DNA from: Lineus longissimus
Lineage: Eukaryota > Nemertea > Pilidiophora > Heteronemertea > Lineidae
Assembly (NCBI RefSeq): GCF_910592395.1
Contig: NC_088308.1
Span: forward strand, 12,789,001-12,853,000
Direction: 5' to 3'
Length of the DNA: 64,000 bases
In this document: in pieces, positions 1-11,246 of the stretch
Layout of the letters: the number at the start of each line of letters is the position of its first letter
Position numbering within the stretch: position 1 is the stretch's first letter
The notes under the pieces: generated by a model
Seen by the model: the letters and a program-made list of their open reading frames with translations, nothing else
Databases searched by the model: none
Told to the model about the DNA's origin: nothing
Made by a program: the position numbers and the translations under genes

Positions 1-156
1 GTAAAATATGAAGAAATTCCACATATTTGGACTTGAGGGACTTCCTCTTTGATATATCTCTAGCAGGGGCAAGTGACGAATCCAGCTCTTTCAACCTTTG
101 ATTGATATGGAGTAAATAAGAACCACAGATTTTGGAAACAGAAGAAAGCATTATAG

Positions 157-1900
157 CTATGATTTAAAAGAGACTCTGAATGCTCTTAGAGGCCAGCGCG
201 ACCCAACCATGTCTGGAATAAAACCCTTTTTGGATGGATAGAGAAGAACCCCTGTGTCACCCGTTTCACCTACAGTATACTGTGAGATAACCCGAGGTGT
301 GATGGGCGGGAGCCATGTCGAGGCAAATGACGTCAGTGGCGACACCATGGTGCAAATGGGTACCGCACACTTCAACAAATGTTTGATCAGGTGAAGGATC
401 AAACAGATTGGAGGAATAAATATAGCTTGGGTTCAATGGCGATATACTGAGCAAACACATTGTGTCCTGCCTATAGCAGGGGTGGCACTGGAAAAAAAGC
501 CTTGGCACAGAGCCATCCTGAGCACACATCAAGTTAGAATCACATGCCATCAGATCAGTACTATGGGGGCCAAATCGTGAATCAAGCTCTCACCAATTGT
601 TCTGAGACAACATGGCATCATGTGCAGAGAGAGCTCGAGACGGAAGAGCCGCCAGATTTTGGTCTGAAGACACGTTACACAACCGGAGATCCAATTCAAA
701 TCAAGAGTCAAGAAAAACAACCATTTTAGAATTACACTAAGACCCCTGTCTTTGGAACTTTTGTTGCTCCACGCCATTACCAGCGATTTGCTATCCACCA
801 ACACGTCAACCCTATGGTTCTTAATCGTCTCGGGTATAGCCACAAGGGAGCGATAGAGAGCATCTGCCTCCTTTAAATGAATGGGCCTACTATCATTATT
901 CGACCAGCAGTCACCAAATGCCTCACCAACCTTGCCGCCAGACAAATGCACCGTGGCATAACAGTAATCCGACGCATCAGTAGCCAGAGAGTGCTGCAGA
1001 TATTCCTCCTGTCTCCAAGAGAAATGACCCTCCCACATATCCAAGAAACACCAAAACTCTATCTCTTCCCTAAGAGCTCCTACCAGTGGCACATCCCTAG
1101 ACCCCTTGAGGGCAGTAGAAATAGCCAACGAAATCTCCCTGGTAAAGATCTTGGCCGTCGGGAACACCAACAGCATAGAAATAAACTTGCCCATCAGACA
1201 TTGAAGAGACCTTAAACCAACAACTGACGATGCCAAGATGCCATCGCGCAGTGCAGCAAACCTGTCCTTCTTGTCTCTGGCAATAAAAATGCCAATTTCC
1301 CAGAATGGACAAAAAAACCAAGAGATATAACGCAGGTGTTGGCATCAAGGAGACACTTGTAAAGAGCAAATGTATAACCAAGTTTTGTCATGATAAATAA
1401 GACAAACATGACTGTATCAATATCATGCAAGAGCGGTAGCGCAAGCCTCAGCGCAATAAACCACCTATCATCAATGTACTGAAGCGGCGGAATACCCATC
1501 TTCCTAAAGAAATGGTGGTCTGGTTAACAAGCGGCGAGGCTTTCCAACCAAATGGGAGAGTGGCACACGTCATGAAATACCCCACCTATTCCATCCCAAA
1601 ATACGTTTGAGACTGATCTGAGAGCATAAGATGATCATATCCAGATTTCTCATCTGTAGTGAACATGAGATCACCTGGAAGTGCAAGACGAGGCACATCC
1701 CTCAAATTCTCCAGCATACAAGGGCAATCTTTTATCCACAGTTGATGTACTGCTCATGGTGACAAAAGCCTAGGCTTTGTAGGCTCTACAACAAAAGGCA
1801 TGATGACTTTCGAAGGCTGACACTCACAAACTTTTCCAACAAGTCGGACCGCCCCCGTCTTAATCCGCTCTTCAAGGGACTTCGAAATAAATCAGGGATG
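157..1900 (-). pseudogene. Reverse transcriptase-RNase H remnant of the DIRS-like element
   Basis: Reading leftward, an RT finger/palm block occurs near 1890-1780 (residues like GAVRLVGKVCECQP, then MPFVVEPTKPRL). The polymerase box YIDDRW follows near 1480, where DIRS-type RTs carry Y-x-DD. The RNase H block (1236-550) has LATDAS near its start and LVDSKSLVMAW further on, both typical of this RNase H type. After it come DSNxxxAQDG-like and YPSKKGFIPD-like blocks, conserved downstream of RNase H in DIRS pol. The pieces sit in at least three frames, so no active protein is possible. An alternative, a Gypsy-type pol, is disfavoured because no protease or integrase motif occurs here. Confidence 0.75.
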
Positions 1901-2502
1901 TTCACAACGAGTGGAAGGATTCAGAAAATACCTAGGAGATGGTGTATTGCTCTCATAAACCACACCTTTAAATTGCCCTTTGTACGGCCTGAAAAAATTT
2001 GAAACATCAATCTTGTTCTGTATTTAATCCAAAACAAGATCTCGTTCAGGGAAACCATCTAAAATATGAGGCCACATGTTAGCATTACAATGCAGCCGAC
2101 CCGTAACAAACTTGCCCGGAACCCTTACAGGCAATGTGCTTTTATCACCTGGAATGAGTCCACCTTCTAAAAAATCCGAAATCGATACTAAACAGGCCAT
2201 AGGATCAGGAGAAACTCCCCAATTATTTTGTAAGCCGAGTGCACCCTAACTTCATTAGAAGCCTGGATAGGGTCAAATAGAACTTCCAACTCCCATTCTG
2301 GAATTCGCGACGTAAACCAGCCCTGAAACGGAGATAAAATTCAGAGGGCGCTCAACACCAGAGACAATTGAGATAATTTCCCCCACCCACGGCCCATGGG
2401 ATCAGATGCCAACAAGCCAGAGAGTAGAAAATACTCACGTCTTGATAATACATAAGTCAAAGCAACTAATATCAAACTTAAACAAATCCGCCCATCCCAG
2501 CT

Positions 2503-2778
2503 CTACTTATTGGCATTACCATACTTCATATTAGCCTCCTTCATCTTTTGACACTGCCTGTACCAATGGCCCAGTTCACCACCAAAAATTGCAAGGGGAA
2601 ATTCCCTGACGGCCTCTGCCATGACCCCTACCCCTGCATAATCTAACCCATATTTATAACCATTACCATCATCATATCCACTACCATTGCCATATCCATT
2701 ACCGAAGGGGGAATACTGTGGAGGTGGGGGAGGGAACCCGTAAAGACCACTAAGAGGCGAATTCCTAGATAAACCCAT
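2503..2778 (-). pseudogene. Gag-like fragment with a degenerate zinc knuckle
   Basis: A 91-codon reading frame has a Gly/Tyr/Asn/Pro-rich N-terminal half and ends with GELGHWYRQC. This keeps the H-x4-C half of a CCHC knuckle, but the first two cysteine positions are changed. It lies just upstream, on the same strand, of the RT remnant, which is the usual place of gag. The knuckle reading is inference from spacing; the rest has no recognisable domain. Confidence 0.45.
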
Positions 2779-2844
2779 TGTGGAGGAGAATCATTGATCG
2801 ATACTTTCTCGACAGAGATAACTTGAACTAAACTTTCTTTTTAA

Positions 2845-3900
2845 TCACTTTTTGGCCCACCGTAGGGGAGTCTATACCTAAAAAGTGTAATATCTCTCTT
2901 ATGAGTGACTCCTTCTCAATAAAATGTTTATGGTAGGTTCTCCTTGCAAGGATACATCACATATCATACAGGTTTTTAAGTTGACCTAGTTTTCAGGGTC
3001 ACAAAGGTGAAAAAAGGCTTAAATTGTCCATTTGAGTGTAACTATGGCACGTTTCTTAACCATTAAAGCTATGAACTTGACATTTTGTACAGATGATTTT
3101 CTCCATCATATAACCTCTGACACCGAATTTCAGTCTGATCTGATTCTCGACTTTGCCACCTGGGGGCCATAACTAAAAAAGGTAAAAAGTATCTCGCCTA
3201 ATAGTGACTTGTTTTCAATGATATACATCACATATGCTACAGGTTTTTGATTTGACCTAATTTTCAAGGTCACAGAGGTCAAACAGTGTATAACTAGGGC
3301 ATGTTTCTTAACTGCTAAAGCTATGAACTTGAAACTTGGTACACGTGACTCCCCATGCTATTTTACCTCTGACACCGAATTTCGATTTTAGATTTGGCCA
3401 CCGGGGGACAAGAAGTGGAAACCTAAAAAGAGTGATGTCTCTCTTATGAGCGACTCCTTTTTGATAAAATTTCATGGTAGGTTCTCCTAGCAAGGCTATT
3501 TCACATATCGTACACGTTTTTGATTTGACCTAATTTTTCATGATCACAGAGGTCAAATGTCCATTTGAGTGTAACTATGGCGCATTTCTTAACCGCTAAA
3601 GCCACGAACTTGAAATTTGGTACACATGACTCCCTACGTCATAACCTCTGACATGGAATTTTGATCTGATCTGATTTTCGACTTGGCCACCAGGAGGTCA
3701 AAGCTAAAAAAAGTAAAATGTGCAATATCTCTCTTATTAGTGACTTGTTTTCGATGATATTTTTATGGTAGGTATACCAAGCAATGATACATCACATGTC
3801 ATACTGACTTTGGTTTGACCTATGTACTATACATGTAGAATGTTTCTTACCACCAAATATATATACGGTGAGCACATGGGCCCCTGGCCATTTCATTTCA
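2845..3900. repeat. Dispersed repeat family A, copy 1 (about three diverged monomers plus 3' end)
   Basis: Roughly 250-290 bp monomers recur here. Each contains phrases such as TTCTTAACCGCTAAAGC, CTTGAAACTTGGTACAC, GACTTGGCCACC(A/G)GGGG, ATCTCTCTTAT and AAGGTCACAGAGGTCAAA. The same phrases in the same order recur at 22855, 38228 and 43174. The right end (GAGCACATGGGCCCCTGGCC) matches the right ends of copies near 23300 and 44260. The 5' hairpin seen in the full-length copy at 43174 is missing, so this copy is 5'-truncated. Confidence 0.8.
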
Positions 3901-4180
3901 TTTTACAACATTGAATGATAGCCTTCATTGCTTTGTCAGAAGGGCCACCTCCTAAAGCAGAGAAACATAGACTAGGGATATCTAAAGTGTCCCTTAGCCT
4001 CTCAACTTGTTTGGAAAGTTCAATATATGTCTCACAGCATTGCCAATTCCGGCCATTTACTGAAAAGAGCGTAGTTCCGAAGTTCACCGCACCTGTAGTC
4101 AGCGCCACGGCCACTGACGGCCGTTTACGCATCACCTGGGGCAGCGTCACTAGATCGCGAAGAATAGACCACGACGTCAT
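3893..4180 (-). CDS. Small ORF of unknown function, possibly a real gene or first exon
   Basis: An uninterrupted 95-codon frame starts at an ATG whose upstream sequence holds two CGTCA/ACGTCA half-sites resembling CRE elements (about 4171 and 4196). Base composition is higher in CpG and GC than the AT-rich surroundings. The N-terminus is basic and hydrophobic (MTSWSILRDLVTLPQVMRKR), which could suit a mitochondrial presequence, but this is speculative. I recognise no domain. The stop codon lies in the right end of the family A repeat, so the C-terminal residues may have been acquired from the repeat. An orphan plus-strand exon begins about 650 bp to the right, so a divergent promoter is conceivable. 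Confidence 0.35.
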   Translation of the reverse strand: MTSWSILRDLVTLPQVMRKRPSVAVALTTGAVNFGTTLFSVNGRNWQCCETYIELSKQVERLRDTLDIPSLCFSALGGGPSDKAMKAIIQCCKMK

Positions 4181-4835
4181 GATTTATCGATTCATCACGT
4201 CATGGCGCCACGCACTCGCCCTATGCTGTGTAATGTATTTTTTCCAAATGCACTATGCAGAGTGGTAGCAAACGTATGCATAGATTGGCATGGTAGCAAG
4301 GCACTTTGGCGATGTTTGAATTGGTTGTATTTTGATCTACAATTTGGCATCATCAGTTGTTTACAAATTGTAGGAATTATTACAATGAATAAGAAGAATA
4401 AACTAGAGAAGCAATGATTTGGATATGAAGAAATCATATATTTTGATAAAATACAAATAAATAATTTATACAAAATAAATATCAAAATAAACTGGCAAGT
4501 TTGGGATGGCCATAAATTGAACAATCTAGTGTCAAAAACATGAGAAATACATCATCAATTATAATGTTGGCCTACATAAAATATTTAGGCCTGTATGATA
4601 AATTGAATTGAATTTAGGAATAAAAACAATGACATCATAATGGTGAAGATTGACAAAATCCACTATCACATCAGACCCATTTACAACTCAATTTATGTTT
4701 GCCTGATTTTAACAATGGTATCCAGAAAAAAAGCTTCAATTCTACTGTCGTATTAATGATATATTGAAGAATAAAGTGAAGCTCATCCCCTACACTACAT
4801 ACATTCCCTTGCTTTTTTTGCTGTTATCTTTCGAC

Positions 4836-5060
4836 ATGGCAGACATGTGGAACCATCAGGTTTTGAAGAAATCGTTGACCATGTCAATCAGCAAGGTCAA
4901 AGCTGACTTTATGAAGACGCTGCCAGAGGGGAATGTAGAGGGGCGGGCGATATTTGCGCTGTTCTGCCATGAGACAGATTTGTTTTTGGAAGGTCAACTG
5001 AAGAAGTTTGATCCGGAGAGTTATGGAAGGGCAGAAGGTCGTCGCCACGGGATCATCAAG
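4836..5060 (+). CDS. Orphan coding exon with a canonical 5' splice donor
   Basis: A 75-codon open frame from ATG 4836 runs to ATCAAG followed by GTAAGC, a strong splice donor, and ends in phase 0. The predicted segment is rich in Lys and Glu, is hydrophilic, and looks like a genuine cytosolic protein start (ADMWNHQVLKKSL...), with a compact block ALFCHETDLFLEGQL. A pyrimidine-rich tract lies just upstream (4810-4832), and the sequence ATGGCAG followed by A could instead be a splice acceptor. The exon may therefore be first or internal. I cannot assign a family. No matching downstream exon was recognised in the next 18 kb on this strand. Confidence 0.45.
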
Positions 5061-7070
5061 GTAAGCAGACTCTCATTACAGTTCCTCGGGGACTTCGGCC
5101 ATGTTAATTGAAAAAAATTGTTTTAATTATTAAACCAATAGGTGGCACCAGGATCTAGGACTGTTCTGTCACTCAGCTTTTCAACAAGGGACTTATGGCA
5201 GCACAGAAAGGGACACTATCTTATATATACTGTCATCTTCACAAAGGGCTCATGTTATCACCACTACAGCAATAGGTGGCGCCAGCATCCAATTACCTAG
5301 ATGATACAAAGCTTAATATAGAGCAGTTTACTTGGTTTGCCATGGCAAAATTATTTGCTGGCGCCACTAGTACTAGTAGTAGACGCACTAGTAGCTTGAG
5401 CGGCCATGCCACAGGGTCCCTTTAATCTGATATTGGTTGTACCGATTTTCTCATTGTACTTTTAGGTTTATCCATCAGTTATGAGGAACTTAAACATCTG
5501 CACCACTTCATTCTGAAATGCGTTCGTGTGAATGGGAGAAAGAAAATACAGATAGCACACGACATTAAAGGAGGGATTGAGTTTCATTACTAATGACAAT
5601 TAAAGCGACCCTATTGTCAGCATGTTAAAGGACGGATTAAACGATAAAGGACGGATTGAATTTCATTACTAATGACAATTAAAGGGACCCTATTATCAGC
5701 ACAATAATTAATGGACTCTAGAGAGTACTAGTATGACAACACTGCAAGCAGGTGGCGCCAGCAACTGACCAAGTCATGCATTAATTGCAAAGAAAATGTC
5801 CTGTTCACAATTTGTGCTACTGTTACAGTTAGCCAATTTGTATCAAATTGATAACTATATTTAGATTTTTTTCAAAAATGTATCATGGCAGTTCAACATG
5901 TGGAAATATTTAATTGTTTTATGGCCGTCCAAACATTTTGTTTTCTTATGATGATTGTAGGGGTAGAATTAAGTCAGTCATAGTTCTTTAGAGAAACAAA
6001 AACATTTTGGAGATTCCGTGGGTACGTTGCCTGATTGAGGCTTATCTTAGGTTATCCTCAACGAGATGGCTTTTGTTTGACTGGCCCAAATGGAGGACAT
6101 TTCGTGGGACCGGAATCGAGATGTTTGGAATGTTACTATTTCGACTGAATTGAGGTTTGGATCATTGAACTTATCTTATTTTGTATTTGCAACTGTTATT
6201 TAGGGATGACTTTGGAATTCTCAGTATCAAACCGTGAAGCAATATTTTGGCCATCTAACCGTTCATAATCCTGTTCAGATCCAGTATATGCACACGCCAG
6301 TATTTAGCGTTGTAACACCTTATTAACGAGCTCGTTATCGGTAGCTGGACAGCCTATTGTGGATGTGACACCTCATTAACCAGCCTATCATCGGAACAAT
6401 GTCACTTTTTATTTCATTCCGTGATAGTGTATTTATATGATATCATAATCATTTCTCAAAGAAAGTGTGAGATCCCTGCTCGTTAGTATCTGCGTTAGGG
6501 GTCACATCTGACCATCACGTCCTATTTAAAGCTCGTTAGCAGGGGGCATGACAGCCTATTATAAAGGTTTCACTGGCCTATTATAAAATGATTGTTTTGT
6601 CGAGAAATAATTATGGTCGCTCGTAAACAAGTCAATTATATTTTAGTTTTATAAGCACCGGAAATAACCACGTCATTCCCTGGACCATCAACGTCATGGT
6701 GACCACCCTCTCCTTGGATGGAGTCAGGGCGAGCCAGGGGTGTCACGTGAGCGCCAAAGGGTTGATATAGGGGGGTTATTGGTCATATCGGGGAGACCAC
6801 GCAACAATCGAAGCTGAAAGAGATCACTTCTTCCACTCTGCATATTTTCATCCTTAGAAATTTCCCAACCTTAGTAAGGTAAGACCGATGACCAAACTTA
6901 TGGTACATGATCTGAGCATGATAAGGCACAACATAGCCAATATGCCGAGTGGTGAGGCTAACTCGTGTCAGAAAAAGGGCATGAGCTGAGTGGTAAAGCC
7001 GACATACAACCTGCAACCGCTCCAAGTTACACTGGCTTAATTTTGTTGTCGAGAACAGAGCTACAGATTC
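5061..7070. other. No gene recognised; AT-rich sequence with a short imperfect tandem duplication
   Basis: About 55 bp beginning near 5567 (GGGATTGAGTTTCATTACTA) is repeated with a few changes about 79 bp further on. GGTGGC(A/G)CCAG recurs near 5141, 5276 and 5753. Between 6290 and 6600, phrases such as ACAGCCTATTATAA and CACCTTATTAACGAGC recur loosely. No long ORF or RNA gene is visible. Confidence 0.5.
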
Positions 7071-9024
7071 TCACAAGAGAGAACAAATGTAGTGGATCAG
7101 AATCTGGCGAAACTTAGTGAAGTTAGTGGTGCTGGTCTCATCTAGAACCTCTATTAGAAATGGGAAGCCACGACAAAACTTCATGGAGTCTTCCCCAGTG
7201 CAACGAATGCTACAGTCTACAGCACCATTATTAACGAGTTTGGTCTTAGCTTCATTCAACCATCTACGCAGCCGCACCACTAGTTTCCTAGCTTTCACCT
7301 TTGTTTGCAAAGCCTCAAGGTATTGACCGATGGGCGAACTTCTGAGAACCGGATCATTCACACTTTTTTTCAGGGCACTGTCGTCGGTTCGACTCAAGAC
7401 TTCTTTCAAAAGAACTAGATGAACTTGCTGACAGGCGTTGTTTTTCAAATGCAGAGGTTCAACAAGACATTTGTCAGTGTATTCCCCAAGGATTGGCTGA
7501 AATTCTTGACGTGACCGCATTGACGCAATGGTGCTTAGCACCTTTGTGCGTTGATGCACCGTTTCCTTCAGCTTCGCAACCTTCTTTGCATGACCCACCC
7601 TCTGCACATAACCCCATGGCTGCCACTTATGTATAGTGCTGTCGAGGCCTATACTGCCTTCCAATTCAGTTAGTTCATATTTATGTACATATCCAAATGT
7701 AGATGGATATGTAGCAGCATTTGACAACTCACCACAAGCTGTGGCCAACCACTTACAATCACTGGGAATCAGGTCAAGACTGAATTTGACTGGAGTTGAC
7801 TGAACTGTGTATGTCTTACCCTCTATGACTCGCACTTCATCCACAACCTTTGAGAGATGATCTAAAAACACTGGATCTGACTCGTCTACTGATCCTCCAA
7901 ACAAAAGTTGTTGTGGTCACAACTACCAACTCGGTCAACAGCATTCAGAATGGAAAGCAGATGTGAGGTTTTTGTGCCCAATTTACCAGATGGAGCACCA
8001 TCAGCACCGAGAGCAAAAGAAAAGTCACCTTTCGTTCTGTAAAACCATCGCAAACCGAGGCCGTACTTCTCAACTAAAATACCATCTAATTTCAGATATA
8101 TCTCTGCAAGCTTCAGGAGAGTTTTCTCCAAGCTCCTGTAACAACCTTTGTCATTGTCTAATGACACTACATCCTGAAACTCTTAAATATAATTAATTTC
8201 AGCTATCAGCTCTTTGTAGGTCAGGGGCTCAGGGTCAGAAACATCCTTGCTTGTTAATCTTAAACTTCTATATTTTCGGCTACTGATCAGCCCACCTCTG
8301 TATAACATTTTAACTGACCGAACAACATTATCATGTGTTATCCTGCTCTTTTTTGTTACCTTCCCTTCTGTTTTACATTCTTTGCTCTTTTTAACAAGGG
8401 TTTTTATTTGTTGAGGGGTAGAAATTGACACCAAGCTAAGCCACAAACCATCACTTACATTATCTTTTCCGTCCCGTGGATGCGATGCATGGCTTCGACG
8501 GTCTTGTTGATAGGCTGTGTCTCGGTTCGACTTGACAGGAACGACTTGTTGGTGCTACCAGGGTTGCTGCAAGTGGGCACGGAAACTGATCTTGCTGTTG
8601 GCATGACTTGATCCACTTGCGTAATTGCATCTTTTTTGCTTGCAGGAGTTAGAGTGTCCAACACATGTTCTTTCCAGAATATCTGAAAAGTATCAAATTA
8701 GATTCGATCTGCTCCAAATTGAAATGATGATTCTGAATACTTAATGCACAATCAATTGGCAAATGGATATTCCTCTGTTTGGAGCCGGATACCATAATTA
8801 CAAAATAGAAGAAAACCAATAGATGGATAATCAGAAAATGACAGCCATGAACAACAACTTACATCATTATTGAGATCACGAAGTTGATTGCTTCTCTCAT
8901 CGATGAGTTTGTCCAGGCGATCAATCTCCGAGTGCACTCTTTTCAGGGCAGGCTCTGTTGAGAGGCTTACTCGCGCTGCCTTCTGGGCAGTGTTCCACTT
9001 TCCTATTGGAAATCTTGGTTTTCT
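7071..9024 (-). pseudogene. Decayed multi-exon gene of an uncharacterised multicopy invertebrate family
   Basis: Two upstream exons have good junctions: 9024-8863 (after TTCTTCAG, before GTAAGT) and 8682-8459 (after CTTTTCAG, before GTAAGT). The first encodes a basic segment then a heptad-like stretch (IDRLDKLIDERSNQLRDL). A long body follows (8446-7071) with blocks such as ADGAPSGK, SRQEFQPILG, EPLHLKNNACQ and PSDCKWLATACGELSN. I recall similar blocks in uncharacterised proteins present in many copies in cnidarian and other invertebrate genomes. The body is broken: an in-frame TAA at 8185-8183, where the same frame continues, and a one-base-type frameshift near 7905-7900. The junction around 8459-8446 is unresolved. 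Function is unknown; its multicopy nature hints at a mobile-element origin. Confidence 0.6.
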
Positions 9025-10632
9025 CTGAAGAAAAATAGGATGATGTGTTCACAATATCAAGGACCAAAGAGCAAAGACATAGTCCTATTTACCAATTTGA
9101 ACTTACTCAGTGATGAATTGAGGGGAGGTTGTCAGTGACTCTGGATGATTGTTCTCCTTATCAACAACCAGATCAGATCTCCCCGAAACATTTGGACTGA
9201 AATGAAGATACATGATCAATTTAATGAACTAACACTACTATCATATTCTTTCGCAGACAATGTGTCAGGTTTGAAGCAGCTGTGGCAGAGCCAGTTGGTG
9301 ACATGTTTGCTTTACAATACAAGTTGAATTTCATTGTCATTAGCAATCATTATTGTTCCTTCCAGAGCTAAAGACAATTCAGTGTGGAATCCGATTCAAT
9401 CAAATTCAATATACGAAGCTTACTCAAAATGCTCAATGACCACTTCAAATTCATCAGGCACAACAAGAAGGCTGATGTAACTGTAACTATCTGTTACATC
9501 TGCGATGTTATGATAATAAACATCAGGGACCGCTTTGCCGTTACAGGACAGAAGAGAAGAAGTACACGATATAGGCCGACGAACAAACATACCATAGGCC
9601 TAAGTACAGGCATATGCCTAGGGCATAGTCTACGCCTAACGGAGTAATGACTAAGTTCAAGATAATCCACTATCTTAGCGGCAGGGTGGTGCTTGTTCGA
9701 TTTCCGCTGTTCATCGACTCCTGTCCTAACTTCAACGATAGGTCCCCCCCTCGCCCCATGGCAATGGGAATTAGGCCTACTAGTAGTACCTAGTATAAGG
9801 CCTAGTAGGACCCTTTTGGGGCCTATGTTTTGCCATGTTCGTTTTCACACCTGTTTACATACAACTAGTACTGTCATGCCTTCAAACATGGCGCACGAGG
9901 ATATTGATGGTCAACGACCTTCGAGGAAGCCAAGGTCATTGTTCTACTGAGCTTTTCCATGCAGTATTAATATGAGAAGAGATAGGCATTAGGGGAAATT
10001 TGGCCAACAGTAGGGAACTGTAGGGACAGCTTCAGCACCCCATCAAAAAACGCATTCCAAATTATTTTATTAATACCCAAAATCAGATTTTGAAAGGGCA
10101 GCCATTATGGCCAAAAACACACACTGCGCATGCTCAACACTCGAAGAATAAGGGTATCACATTTTGACCCTTCAGCTAAAAAAGCTGGGGTAAAGCTATT
10201 GCAGTGCTGGTGGCCCGTTTTAGATTCCTGTATATCAAAAATTACATCGTATCAGCTCAGATTTTCCGATTAAATCGCGATATATACACAAGACCATAGC
10301 AATCTATGAACAATATACTCTTTCCGGAACAAAAGTTTGGGGAAAAATCGCCTCTTATTCCTCTATAAATAATGATTTTTGGTAACTTACACTGACAAAT
10401 TCGGTCCCACCATTTTGGATTCGCTGGCTTAGTTCATCAGTACACGTAAGGCGGCACCATTGTACTATCTAGCACTCGAATGATCGTCAGGAACCGCTGA
10501 GAAAAAAATTGCCTGCGAAATAGTGTCGCAACTGCCCTGCCCTCATGCGGCGATTTATAGAACTGATGGACGTCGGTTCATGGTTTCTACGCTCTCAGTA
10601 TCGCTGTGTCTTGGCATCTTTATGTTCAGCTT
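9025..10632. other. No gene recognised
   Basis: Only short, unconvincing frames are present. Many TAGGCCTA-like words cluster between 9570 and 9810. No terminal repeats, RNA genes or domain motifs were seen. Confidence 0.5.
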
Positions 10633-10899
10633 CTAAAGCCGGAGTGGAGAGTTCATCCAGCGCCCCAGAATAAGATCGACATTCGGCCTCACCTGAAGAG
10701 CCAGATTCCTCACCTTTCTCGCAGCTGAATCCACCGCATCTTTGCCCCAGTTCTTCTCACGTTTTTCGAGTTCCTGAATATGCTGCTCAATAACCCGTTA
10801 AAATTCAATATTTATTGGAATCTTCAGAGGAGGTTCCACTACATCCTCGGCGTCATCTAAAAGCTGTTGTCCCACGGGATGCCCCGACTGATTCGCCAT
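10633..10899 (-). pseudogene. Possible decayed first exon or small ORF
   Basis: From ATG 10899-10897 the minus strand reads MANQSGHPVGQQLLDDAEDV and stays coding-like (acidic, then basic and helical around EQHIQELEKREKNWGKDAVD) for 88 codons. One in-frame TAA at 10800-10798 interrupts it. Two GTGAGG sequences near 10720-10690 could serve as splice donors (AAG or CAG before GTGAGG). No family is recognised. It sits 70 bp from the nested-transposon block, so the gene, if real, may have been disrupted by it. Confidence 0.3.
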
Positions 10900-11065
10900 G
10901 ATTATAGAAGCATGAATGAGAAGCCGCAAGTTCTTCATGGATGGAGACCAGCCTGAAACAAACTAAGTGCAGTAGAACCTCTCTATTAAGGACACCCTCG
11001 GGACTGACAAGTGCTGTCCTTAATACAGAGGTGTCCTGATTAAAGGGGTCAAATTGAATGGAAAC

Positions 11066-11246
11066 TGTTATGTATTCAGGGTTCTATTGCTATATTATCC
11101 CCTTAGCCTTTACCTGTAATAGACACCCATGTTATGTGATTATTTGTGCTGTGTTACACGTTCTAGTTTAGTTCGGAATAAAGTGCCATATAGACAACTA
11201 CGTCTTTTCTCTCTCCCAGCCCCATGTACATGCCCAATACATTACA
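11066..11246 (+). repeat. 5' LTR of the Gypsy element
   Basis: 181 bp from TGTTATGTATTC to AATACATTACA. It contains GGAATAAAGTGCC (polyadenylation-like AATAAA) near 11175 followed by a pyrimidine-rich stretch, so the R/U5 boundary probably lies shortly after. It is identical to the 3' LTR by eye. Confidence 0.92.

Larger units (their letters stand above)
1..2778 (-). mobile_element. Degenerate DIRS-type (tyrosine-recombinase order) retrotransposon, running off the left edge
   Basis: Fragments on the minus strand line up in the order expected for a DIRS-like element: a gag-like piece with a zinc-knuckle relic (2778-2503), reverse transcriptase (about 1900-1212), RNase H (1236-550) and the conserved post-RNase H block (550-157). 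Bases 120-1 read on the minus strand as a short basic segment that could begin a tyrosine recombinase, which would lie outside the window. No reading frame stays open: several frameshifts and stops separate the pieces. The order assignment rests on family pattern recognition; the direction and RT/RH identity are well supported, while DIRS versus Ngaro cannot be told without the recombinase and the terminal repeats. Confidence 0.72.

Noticed and set aside
877-1215. 112-codon plus-strand frame at the left end
   Set aside because: It is the antisense shadow of the RNase H remnant, which carries the recognisable motifs on the minus strand.
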